A model generated the notes under the pieces. The model did not search any database. It was not told the origin of the DNA and saw only the letters and a list, made by a program, of their open reading frames with translations. Positions 43,679 to 52,027 of a DNA stretch of 64,000 nt are shown here, in pieces. The first letter of the stretch is position 1, and every line of letters begins with the position of its first letter. This DNA is from Roseiflexus castenholzii DSM 13941 (lineage in GTDB: Bacteria; Chloroflexota; Chloroflexia; Chloroflexales; Roseiflexaceae): contig NC_009767.1 of the NCBI RefSeq assembly GCF_000017805.1, positions 2,356,001 to 2,420,000 of the forward strand. Reading direction: 5' to 3'. A program made the position numbers and the translations under genes.

Positions 43679-43924
43679 AGACATACTCCGGCGACAATGC
43701 TGCAATTGCGCCCCGATGAGGACGCCAGAGAATAAAAGGTGCAGTCAGGAAGAACGCGCAGAAAACTGGCGCACCGGATGTGCGTGTAGAGTCATTGCGC
43801 ACATCGTTGGGCGCTGGTTGGTGAATGGCGGCAATTACCGCTGCCGTGTCCGCTGTTGAAGTTGTGCGGACGTGAGCCAACCACCGGGCGACATTCGCCG
43901 CAGGCAGGAGCGTGTGCGAGCGTC

Positions 43925-44329
43925 CTAGCGCTTGATGAGCGGCGTGCTGCGTCGTTGAAGAATCATGCGCGCTTCGTTAGGAGGCAGCGTGCGTATGGCG
44001 CCCTCCGTCGGACCAAGATCGACGATCTGGACGTGGAAGGTATGACTGGGATTGGCTAACTCGGCATTGTAGGCAAGTTCATCACGCAGAACTTTAGTAA
44101 TCACATCGCTGCTCAAGCCCTCGGTTCGCGCGCGGTTGATCAGCGCGCTGATCTGCTCGGCGAAATCGCGCACACTGAACGCTTTGTGTGTCTCCAGCGC
44201 ATCCGGCGCTTTGAGACGGTGCAGGCAAACCGGGCAACTGATGTCTGCGCTGGCTGCCATGGTTGTTGTCGGGCGCCACTCTGCGCCACAGTTAGGGCAC
44301 CGCATCATCTCACGGTCAGTCTGAGTCAT
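43925..44329 (-). CDS. Zinc-ribbon protein of unknown function
   Basis: A 134-residue soluble protein. It opens with a zinc ribbon of two CxxC pairs (CPNC at residues 10-13 and CPVC at about 31-34), followed by a helical segment (about 45-80, SVRDFAEQISALINRARTEG) and a C-terminal mixed region with HTFHVQIVDLGPTEG. The start at 44329 follows GGAGGGGACG; an upstream open frame lacks a ribosome site. It lies between the cyclic glucan synthase and the glucanase-like gene on the same strand, with gaps of 246 and 271 bases, so co-transcription is uncertain. No family was recognised. Confidence 0.7.
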   Translation of the reverse strand: MTQTDREMMRCPNCGAEWRPTTTMAASADISCPVCLHRLKAPDALETHKAFSVRDFAEQISALINRARTEGLSSDVITKVLRDELAYNAELANPSHTFHVQIVDLGPTEGAIRTLPPNEARMILQRRSTPLIKR

Positions 44330-44600
44330 CGTCCCCTCCTGATACGGGATTTGCAAGCCACGCCTGCCCTGCGTCAGCACCGGACGGTGCTGACCGGACT
44401 CTTCGCCACCCAAACAATCGAGTGTGAAGGCACAAAACGCGGCGAGGAACGATACCGACGTTGGGATCGTGGTTTGGGTCACAATCGATAGTATAGCATA
44501 GAATAGCGGGCAGGTCTACGGGTTAAGATGCGCAAATGTGAAAATTCGTGTTGCCGAGAGCATATTGAAGTTGCCAGGCAACGGCTATGTCGGAGATCCG

Positions 44601-45986
44601 CTACCGTCTTACCAGGGGCAGGTATATCCGTGATTCGCCATACATGTCGATATGCGCCTGGAGCACGCCGGGATCACGGTAGAAGTACCGCCAGACAAAA
44701 CCGTTCTCGCTATTGACCAGGCTCAGGAAGAGCCACGTCTGCGCCAGGGCGCTGTATCGGTCGCTGCATTGACCATACGCTCCATCGCCTGGACGCGCCA
44801 TCACCGCCTCGCGAAAGCCGTATCCTGTTCGATAGATACAGGGAAACGTGTCTCTGAGGGTTTGCAGATTGTGCAAGGCATCCTCTGCCAGCGGCGTGAT
44901 CAACGCCAGCCCAGCCGCATGGGGCGTCACCAGACCTGGTTGGCTTTCGGGCGAAGCGGGGCTGGCAACTGGCGGCGCGCCCTGTTGCACATGGCCGCCG
45001 GTTCCAACGCTGAAACAATCGGACAATCCCCAGGCTGCGTAGCCCTGGTTTCGTGCATAGGCAATCTGCGCCCGGGTGACGGGAAGGAGCGTCTCGCGAC
45101 CGTAGGCGGTGTCCATTTCCCGAATAAAGAGCGCCGGTGCAGCATAGGTAAAGTAGGATCCATCCCATGCCACACGTGCTACCACAATGCCGTCATAGTC
45201 GCCGGACGGGACCTGAAGCGCTGCCAGACTCAACTGGAATTCATCGGCGCTCATCTGTCCCAATGCGCGGGAGACAAAGTTGATGATACGGTTCTCGTTG
45301 GAGTAAAAGTCCGCCTCTATGCCGCCTTGCGGATTCTCCACATCTCCCCAGAAGAAGCGATGGGTTACCGGGTTGTACCAGAGAGAGAAATCCATATCAG
45401 CCAGGATCGCATCGGCCTTTTGCGCCAGGAATGAGCGCCCATGCGCTTCGGCATACTCGCGGATAGTGATGAGTGCCATTGCCAACCAGGCGTTGTCCAC
45501 CGACGGAACCAGGTGATTATCGCCGATATTCGCCCCGACCACAGGTGGATCCCAGCCAATCCAGTACCACTGGTAAAAGACGCTTTTCTGGTATGCATTG
45601 GGACCGTGCGGTTGGTAGGTTTGCACACCGGTCTGCCATGCGCGCAGCTGGTCGAGCACTGCGCCTGCCTCGGCTTCCGTTTCGCTCCAGGAAGGACTCC
45701 ACGGGCGCTTCATATCGTGGGCTGCGATCCACGAGAGCGCATACAGACCGATCTCGGTGGGGTTGGCATAATCGCCGCCAGAGAGAACAGGCGACCACCA
45801 GCTGGAAGGCAGATGATGAGAGGTTGCTTGAGAGGAGCGGAGGTAGGTCCACGTATCGCGTGCCAGATCGTCACGAAAGTCGGAAGGGACAATGCGCACG
45901 ACAGAGAACGGAATGCCGTTCCAGACCGACGCGCAACTCAGCAGAACAACTCCAACCAGCATCACAACGCTTCTGAGGATATTCAT
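44601..45986 (-). CDS. Exported glucoamylase-like glycoside hydrolase (candidate beta-1,2-glucanase)
   Basis: A 461-residue exported protein: a hydrophobic N-terminus (about 4-20, ending LLSCAS, a possible but imperfect lipobox) and an (alpha/alpha)6-type domain related to the 'glucoamylase-like' fold. Recognisable pieces are SGGDYANPTEIGLYALSWIAA, PSVDNAWLAMALITIREYAE, FSLWYNPVTHRFFWGD, DFYSNENRIINFVSRALGQ, WDGSYFTYAAPALF, AYARNQGYAAWGLSDCF, and TPHAAGLALITPL. The same fold includes endo-beta-1,2-glucanases (GH144) and the cyclising domain of cyclic glucan synthases, and such a synthase lies 900 bases away, so beta-1,2-glucan is the best guess for the substrate. The protein ends with IYLPLVRR. 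Confidence 0.8.
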   Translation of the reverse strand: MNILRSVVMLVGVVLLSCASVWNGIPFSVVRIVPSDFRDDLARDTWTYLRSSQATSHHLPSSWWSPVLSGGDYANPTEIGLYALSWIAAHDMKRPWSPSWSETEAEAGAVLDQLRAWQTGVQTYQPHGPNAYQKSVFYQWYWIGWDPPVVGANIGDNHLVPSVDNAWLAMALITIREYAEAHGRSFLAQKADAILADMDFSLWYNPVTHRFFWGDVENPQGGIEADFYSNENRIINFVSRALGQMSADEFQLSLAALQVPSGDYDGIVVARVAWDGSYFTYAAPALFIREMDTAYGRETLLPVTRAQIAYARNQGYAAWGLSDCFSVGTGGHVQQGAPPVASPASPESQPGLVTPHAAGLALITPLAEDALHNLQTLRDTFPCIYRTGYGFREAVMARPGDGAYGQCSDRYSALAQTWLFLSLVNSENGFVWRYFYRDPGVLQAHIDMYGESRIYLPLVRR

Positions 45987-46300
45987 TGCATCTTCATCCT
46001 GTCACCGTGGTATGGGGAAGAGCGACGCTCCTCACCGTGGAAGACCGGACAGGAAACGCAATAGTGGCCTGATCTCAGGGGCCTCCTACGATTGTCCCAA
46101 TCAGCACAGTGCCCGGTTCCGGCATATCACCGGCTTTATTGCGTAATATCAATTTTCCAGACCTCGTTATGCGAGATCCGTGACGACTGGCAGGGCGAAG
46201 TCGATGTTCGATGCGCTGAAACATCTTGCTTTTGGTATTTAGTATACAGATGTGCGCTTGAGCAGGATTGAGGAACAGGCGCGCCGGGGTGAATATTTCG
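45987..46300. other. Spacer upstream of the glucanase-like gene
   Basis: About 310 bases between the glucanase-like gene and the transposase remnant. It presumably holds the promoter of the glucanase-like gene, but I see no convincing -35/-10 pair or operator, and no coding region. Confidence 0.4.
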
Positions 46301-46314
46301 CTACCAGAGGCTCA

Positions 46315-46650
46315 TCACCGAAGTCGCAGTGGACAGATGCAGCGTGATCGTCTTCCTGGAGCATCTCCCGGATTTCGCGCGCAGCGGATCGCTGCCGGTA
46401 CGCCGGACGTTCTCGCGGTCCAGATGCCGGCGACGCGGGTTGTCCTGGATGTCGTGCCGGATGGCATGCAGAGCGCGTTTGTGGCGTATGATGTGGTCGT
46501 AATCATTGCGTTGCCAGATTGGAGTGCCCGATGCGCCGGGCAATGCGCGGATTCGTTTGGTGACAAAAATATGCGCTTGGTTGGGTGTAATCGTATCCCG
46601 GCAATCGGATGGATCGGCGGTGGTGTCGGGTGTGGTCGCAGGATGTCATA
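46315..46650 (-). pseudogene. Decayed REP-associated tyrosine transposase (RAYT, IS200/IS605-like)
   Basis: Minus-strand frames in this gap carry the two ends of a RAYT protein. One frame gives RRSIRLPGYDYTQPSAYF, the standard N-terminus of these proteins. A second frame, starting at about 46560, gives IWQRNDYDHIIRHKRALHAI and RHDIQDNPRRRHLDRENVRR, the conserved C-terminal part. A third gives the final AREIREMLQEDDHA. The middle, including the HUH nuclease motif, is deleted and there are at least two frameshifts, so the gene is dead. RAYTs are single-domain transposases associated with palindromic REP elements in bacterial genomes. Confidence 0.8.
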
Positions 46651-46802
46651 CCGCCTTCTCCATAGTTTGGGAATGTGATCAATGTTGGGGGGCAACAGCA
46701 GAACACGGTGGCGCTGTGCCCCACCAGAACCTCTGCATATGAATGACATATACCGGTGCGCGTCTCGATACGTTACGCCGCCGGTATGAGTTCAGACCAA
46801 CC

Positions 46803-49490
46803 CTACCCCACCGTAAATGTGTATGCCCCTGCCGTCAGGCGGTAGATCGCTGTCTCTTCGTTGCGCTCTACGAAGGTGACGCCCTCCGCTTCATCCGCCG
46901 CTTGCCCGCTCTCCCGCACCATCGCTCCTTCTGGCGCTGGAACATACGCCGTTGCCGTCGTGTTCGGCGGCACAACGACTTCCCATGTGAAGCGATCATT
47001 GTCGATGCGCCAGGCGCTCACGGCGCGCCCGTACATCGTTTCGAGCGCCGCGCGCGCCGCTGTCAGCCCACCTCCTGGCTGCGGGCGCAGAATCAGATGA
47101 CGGTATCCCGGTTGCTCCGGGTCTGTGTCGATGCCGGCAACGGTGGCATACAGCCATTCGCCGATGGCGCCATAGGCGTAGTGGTTGAATGAGTTCATGC
47201 CGGGGTCCTGGAACCCTTTATCGTGCGTCCATCCGTCCCAGCGTTCCCAGATCGTCGTGGCGCCTTGTGTGACCGGGTAGAGCCACGAGGGCCAGGTTTG
47301 TTGGAACAGCAGCGCATACGCGAGGTCGAGTCGTCCGGCAGCGGTCAGCACATGCGGCAGGTAAGGCGTTCCAACAAAACCGGTGGACAGATGAGTATTG
47401 CGTGCCAGGATGTCGCGCGCCAGCGCGTCCGTTGCTGCCGGGCGCAACTCCGGCGGCAGCAGGTCGAAGTGCAGCGCCAGGACATATCCGGTCTGCGTTT
47501 CGCCGGCCACGCGCCCCGCGCCGGTGACGTAGCGTGTGACAAATGCTTGCCGCACCCGCTCGAACAATCGGCGGTAGCGCGCGGCATCACGCTGATGCCC
47601 CAGGATCGCGGCAATGCGGCTCATCAGCCGGGCGCAATGCGCAAAGAATGCCGTGCCGATCAGGTCTTTCGCAGTGCCGCCGTCAACCTTGCCGCTTCCG
47701 TCGAGCGCCAGCCAGTCGCCGAAGCCGCGAAAGCCGGGATAGTCCTCGTAGCAGCGGATGAAGTCGCGGCTGCTCCGCTCGAGGTATTCGATGAACCGTT
47801 GCATCGAAGGGTAGTGCGTTTCGAGCAGACGGGCATCGCCGTAGCACAGATAGATCGTCCAGGGACAGATAATGCCCGCGTCCGCCCATGCCGGTCCGCC
47901 ATCGGTCAATCCGCTGATACCCGCCAGCGGCGCCACCGGCGGGTACGCCCCTTCGGGACTCTGGGCGTCCTCCAGGTCTTGCGTCCATTTCGTGAAAAAC
48001 GACGCGACATTCATGTTGAACGCTGCGGTGCGAATGAACACCTGCGCGTCGCCGGTCCATCCCAGGCGCTCGTCACGTTGCGGGCAGTCGGTCGGAACGT
48101 CGAGAAAGTTGCTTTTCTGTCCCCACACAATATTATGCTGCAACTGGTTGATCAGCGGGTCGGAACAATTGAACTCACCGGTTGGCGGCGTGGCGGAATG
48201 CACAACGATGCCTGTCACCGCATCGATGTCGGGTTCGCCGGGGTAGCCAGAGAGTTCGACATACCGGAAGCCGTGGAAGGTGAAGCGCGGCTCCCAACTT
48301 TCTTCACCCTCGCCGCGCAGGGTATAGTGGTCGGTCGCGCGCGCGCTGCGCAGATTGGCGGTGTAGATGGTGCCGTCCGGGTTCAGCGCCTCAGCGTGGC
48401 GGATGGTGACGGTTGTCCCCGCCGGACCCCGCACACGCAATCGGACCCAGCCGACCATGTTCTGGCCAAGATCAAAGACCCAGCGCGTTGCCTGGTGCGA
48501 ACGGAAGGCGGTTGGTGGACCGACCGGGCGCACTTCTTCGTGCCGCCGCACTGTCGGACCGCGCGTAGCGACCAGGGCGGCGTCGGGCGCGGCGAAGAGT
48601 TCCACCGGTTGCCAGGAGGAGTCGTCGAAACCGGGCATGTTCCAGCCGGGCATTTCGAGCCTGGCATCGTAACTCTCGCCGTGCAGCATGTCGCTCTCCA
48701 GCACAGGACCGAAGGCGTATCGCCAGGAGCGGTTGCTGACCATCGTCTGCGTGCTGCCGTCGGCGCAGGTAATCATCAGTTGCGCCAACAGTTTCGGGCG
48801 GTCGCCGTAGTTCTGGCGACCCGCCCATGCCACATGCCCACAGTACCAGCCATCTCCCAGGATGACGCCGATCACATTGTCGCCCTCGCGCAGCAGATCG
48901 ATCACATCGTAGACCTGATACTGCACCCGTCGACGATAGTCCGTCCACCCAGGTGTGAAGAGGTCTTGTCCGACGCGCTGCCCATTGATCGTACATTCGT
49001 ACAGACCCAGCGCTGTAATGTACAGACGCGCCTGCATCACCGGCGCATCGAGCGTGAACGAGCGGCGCAGGAACGGCGCCGGTATTGTCGTCCAGCGTCC
49101 GCCGACGAGCGGCGCCCCGATCCACGATGCCGTCCAGTCCGAACGGCGCAGCAACCCCATCTCCCACCAGGCAACCGGGCTGACGGCGACGTTGCCGTGC
49201 TCGTCCCATGCCTGCACTCGCCAGAAGACGCGCTGACGCGAGCGGAGTCGTCCGCCTTCGTAGACCACATGGATCGACCGATCCAACTCGACGCGACCAC
49301 TATCCCAGAGGAGGTTCTGTTCCGCCGCGACATCATCGGCGGATGGTGCGGCCACAATGCGGTACGCCGTCTGCCGCGCGCCGCGCCGGTTGCTAAAGAG
49401 GCGCCAACTCAGGCGCGGTCGAGTTACATCGATGCCCAGCGGGTTTTCCAGATACTCACAACGCAGGTGTCCGACGGTGAATAGTGTCAT
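46803..49490 (-). CDS. GH78 alpha-L-rhamnosidase
   Basis: An 895-residue glycoside hydrolase with the full GH78 order: an N-terminal beta domain (LRCEYLENPLGIDVTRPRLSW), a domain with RLYITALGLYECTINGQRVG and the LGDGWYCGHVAW motif, WVFDLGQNMVGWVRLRV, and the catalytic (alpha/alpha)6 barrel with DVPTDCPQRDERLGWTGDAQ at about 465-485, DWLALDG, TIWERWDGW and SFNHYAYGAIGEWLY, then a C-terminal beta domain. It removes terminal alpha-L-rhamnose from glycans or glycosides. There is no signal peptide, so action is probably cytoplasmic. Its ATG overlaps the phosphofructokinase stop (ATGA), linking glycoside breakdown with glycolysis. Confidence 0.93.
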   Translation of the reverse strand: MTLFTVGHLRCEYLENPLGIDVTRPRLSWRLFSNRRGARQTAYRIVAAPSADDVAAEQNLLWDSGRVELDRSIHVVYEGGRLRSRQRVFWRVQAWDEHGNVAVSPVAWWEMGLLRRSDWTASWIGAPLVGGRWTTIPAPFLRRSFTLDAPVMQARLYITALGLYECTINGQRVGQDLFTPGWTDYRRRVQYQVYDVIDLLREGDNVIGVILGDGWYCGHVAWAGRQNYGDRPKLLAQLMITCADGSTQTMVSNRSWRYAFGPVLESDMLHGESYDARLEMPGWNMPGFDDSSWQPVELFAAPDAALVATRGPTVRRHEEVRPVGPPTAFRSHQATRWVFDLGQNMVGWVRLRVRGPAGTTVTIRHAEALNPDGTIYTANLRSARATDHYTLRGEGEESWEPRFTFHGFRYVELSGYPGEPDIDAVTGIVVHSATPPTGEFNCSDPLINQLQHNIVWGQKSNFLDVPTDCPQRDERLGWTGDAQVFIRTAAFNMNVASFFTKWTQDLEDAQSPEGAYPPVAPLAGISGLTDGGPAWADAGIICPWTIYLCYGDARLLETHYPSMQRFIEYLERSSRDFIRCYEDYPGFRGFGDWLALDGSGKVDGGTAKDLIGTAFFAHCARLMSRIAAILGHQRDAARYRRLFERVRQAFVTRYVTGAGRVAGETQTGYVLALHFDLLPPELRPAATDALARDILARNTHLSTGFVGTPYLPHVLTAAGRLDLAYALLFQQTWPSWLYPVTQGATTIWERWDGWTHDKGFQDPGMNSFNHYAYGAIGEWLYATVAGIDTDPEQPGYRHLILRPQPGGGLTAARAALETMYGRAVSAWRIDNDRFTWEVVVPPNTTATAYVPAPEGAMVRESGQAADEAEGVTFVERNEETAIYRLTAGAYTFTVG

Positions 49491-51721
49491 AGTTCCCTCA
49501 TGTCGTGCATGTCGTGCTTCTGTTGTGCGAGTGCGCGCGCAATTGGCGCCAGTTGAAGCCACCATTGCTCTCTGGGGCGGCGGTATACGGCATCGACCAT
49601 GTGCGGCAGTTCACCCAGGTCGAATATTCGCACTCTACCGTTGATGAAACCGATAAAGGCTGCGGCTGCGGTGCCGCGCTCCATTTCCTCAGTCAGAAAG
49701 CGGATGCAGCGTGCTGCGAGGCGCGTTGCCTGAATCCGATCATACGGCGATGGGCTTCCACCCTGTTGCAAATGACCGAGGACTGCGCGGCGAACGTCGA
49801 ACAATCCTTTCCCCTCCTCCTCGAAAAGCGCACAGATCACATCGGTCGTATAGAGGCGGTTGGCGTACTCATTGCGTATCACCAGACTGAGACGCTTGCC
49901 AGCGCGAAATCCTTTGATCATCTCCTGAATATCGGCGCGCAAGTCATCAAGGGTGATGCCCTCCTCATGCAGGTACACCCGTTCCGCACCCGACGCCAGC
50001 CCGCTCATCAGCGCCAGGTAGCCGCAGTAGCGCCCCATGACCTCAACCACGAAGGTGCGTCGCACTGCCACTGCCGATTGCTTGATCCGGTCGAGCGCTT
50101 CGACGATCGCATTCAGTGCCGTGTCGGCGCCGATGCTCAACTCCGAACCGGGCAGATCATTGTTGATCGAGGCAGGCAGGCAGATGATTGGGATATTGAA
50201 TGGTTCGTGCGCATCACGCTCATGGTACAAACGGTGCGCCGCCTGATAGCCGTTCCACCCGCCGATGATCAGCAACCCGTCGATGCTGTGCCTGGTCAAT
50301 GCATGCGCAACGGCGGCAAGGTCATCGCCGGATGGAACACGACGGCTGGTGCCGAGTTCTGCGCCCCCCATTGGTCCCCAACCGTCCACCATCTGCCATT
50401 CGCACTCGCTGACGTGGCCGGCGATGAGACCGTCGAAGCCATTGCGCACAACCAGCATGGTGTGTCCCTGGTCGAGACCGAGGCGCACGGCGGCGCGCAC
50501 GGCGGTATTCATGCCCGGCGCCGGTCCACCGGCATGCAGCAGTGCGATTCGTCGCCTGCGCGGGCGCGTCACACTTGGCAGAGCGCTGGCGAGCGCCTGA
50601 AATGTCTGGAACATCTCGGTAAAACTGCCGCCGCGCAGTTCCATGGCGCGCTGATAGTCGCCAGCCGCGATTGCTGCACTTACCTGCTGTGTCTGCTCGA
50701 CACAGTGCATGAGTGGTTGGCGCGTGATACGATTGTAGCGCATCCCGATCAGTTGCGGCTCGCTGTCGGGGGTGGCGCTCAACAATTCTTCAACGGCAGC
50801 GTACCCGACGAGCGTGCTCATCCAGCGGTCGAAGGCGCTCGGTGTGCCGCCGCGTTGCACGTGTCCCAGGATGGTCACGCGTGCGTCTTCTTCCAGACGC
50901 TCCTCCAGCACGCGCCGCACATAATCCGACGTGATCGGATTTCCCTCCCGGTCGCGCGCGCCTTCCGCAACGACGACAATGCTCTCGCGGCGCCCGGCGG
51001 CGCGCCCGGCGCGTAGCAGTGCGCACATGCGGTCCTCCCACCCCGGCTCAGGCGGATTCTCTGGAATGAGCACATAGTCGGCGCCGCCAGCCACAGCGCC
51101 CATCAGCGCCAGATACCCGCAGTGGCGCCCCATCACCTCCACAACAAACGTGCGCTGATGACTGGCTGCGGTGCTGACGAGCGCATCAATCGCGGCAGTA
51201 ATCCGGTGCAATGCCGAGTCCGCGCCGATGGTCATGTCGGTGCCGTAGAAATCGTTGTCGATTGAACCAACCAGCCCGACCAGCGCCAGGAACGGATAGC
51301 GCGCCGCCGTTTCACGCGACAGTTTGCCGGTTTCGACCAGTTCCGCCAGCAGGCTGCTCCACTCGCGGCGGAATGTGTCGGCGCCGGTCAGACTTCCATC
51401 GCCGCCGATGACCACCAGGCGATTGATCCCGTGCTCGATCAGATTGGCGGCAGCCTGCAAACGCCCTTCGCGCGTGCGGAACGTGCGACTGCGTGCTGTG
51501 CCGATGATCGTTCCGCCGCGATGCATAATGCCGCCGACATCGTCCCAACTGAGCGGACGGATGCGGTTGCCGCCTTCTACCATGCCACGGTATCCTTCAT
51601 AAATCGCATACACTGGCACGCCACGACTCAGCGCGGTGCGCACCACGGCACGCAGCGCGGCGTTCATGCCCTGCGCGTCGCCACCGCTGGTCAGCACGCC
51701 AATGCCTGTTGGCTGCGTCAT
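49487..51721 (-). CDS. Two-domain 6-phosphofructokinase with catalytically degenerate second half
   Basis: A 744-residue tandem duplication of the bacterial PFK fold. The first half is complete: TSGGDAQGMNAALRA, ATP site GGDGS (106-110), the catalytic SIDND with D155, SHQRTFVVEVMGRHCGYLAL and GHVQRGGTPSAFDR. Glycine at the 104 and 124 positions of E. coli numbering indicates the ATP-using type. The second half (about 395-744) keeps the fold (HAGGPAPGMNTAVRAAV, RTFVVEVMGRYCGYLAL, GHLQQGGSPSPYDR), but GGDGS has become GGWNG and the catalytic aspartate of SIDND is asparagine (SINND). The same loss is seen in the regulatory half of eukaryotic PFK. Start at 51721 after AAGGAGAG. It overlaps the rhamnosidase gene. 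Confidence 0.92.
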   Translation of the reverse strand: MTQPTGIGVLTSGGDAQGMNAALRAVVRTALSRGVPVYAIYEGYRGMVEGGNRIRPLSWDDVGGIMHRGGTIIGTARSRTFRTREGRLQAAANLIEHGINRLVVIGGDGSLTGADTFRREWSSLLAELVETGKLSRETAARYPFLALVGLVGSIDNDFYGTDMTIGADSALHRITAAIDALVSTAASHQRTFVVEVMGRHCGYLALMGAVAGGADYVLIPENPPEPGWEDRMCALLRAGRAAGRRESIVVVAEGARDREGNPITSDYVRRVLEERLEEDARVTILGHVQRGGTPSAFDRWMSTLVGYAAVEELLSATPDSEPQLIGMRYNRITRQPLMHCVEQTQQVSAAIAAGDYQRAMELRGGSFTEMFQTFQALASALPSVTRPRRRRIALLHAGGPAPGMNTAVRAAVRLGLDQGHTMLVVRNGFDGLIAGHVSECEWQMVDGWGPMGGAELGTSRRVPSGDDLAAVAHALTRHSIDGLLIIGGWNGYQAAHRLYHERDAHEPFNIPIICLPASINNDLPGSELSIGADTALNAIVEALDRIKQSAVAVRRTFVVEVMGRYCGYLALMSGLASGAERVYLHEEGITLDDLRADIQEMIKGFRAGKRLSLVIRNEYANRLYTTDVICALFEEEGKGLFDVRRAVLGHLQQGGSPSPYDRIQATRLAARCIRFLTEEMERGTAAAAFIGFINGRVRIFDLGELPHMVDAVYRRPREQWWLQLAPIARALAQQKHDMHDMREL

Positions 51722-52027
51722 ACGTCTCTCCTTCCATCGTTGTGCGCGCCGCGTCATCCGGTGACGCCCGCACGCTCTCCACTCCCCCGCCGCGTATGAT
51801 ACCAGCCTTTTGATGGGGCGTGACTCTATCGTCTTGTGGCATTGTGTCTGTGGGTGCGCCGCTCATACTCTTGGCGGCGCGTGGGGCGGGGTGGGTCGCT
51901 TGCGCGTCCGGTGGCATCCCCGGCGCAGGCAGCGACCGTTCCGCCACCTGCGCGCCAGCACAGCCCGGAGTCATCGGAGTGACCTCCAGCGTCAGCAATG
52001 TTCAAGCGGGTATCCATACTTAGGGGC
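51722..52027. other. Spacer between phosphofructokinase gene and minisatellite
   Basis: About 306 bases with no supportable gene. It must contain the promoter of the phosphofructokinase-rhamnosidase unit (minus strand), but I see no strong -35/-10 pair. The sequence becomes more GC-rich toward the repeat array. Confidence 0.4.

Noticed and set aside
46268..46678. A 136-codon plus-strand frame in the gap upstream of the rhamnosidase
   Set aside because: It is the antisense of the decayed RAYT transposase, whose motifs are on the minus strand.
47223..49484. A 753-codon plus-strand frame opposite the rhamnosidase
   Set aside because: Same reason: antisense shadow of a clear GH78 gene, no ribosome site and no recognisable domain.
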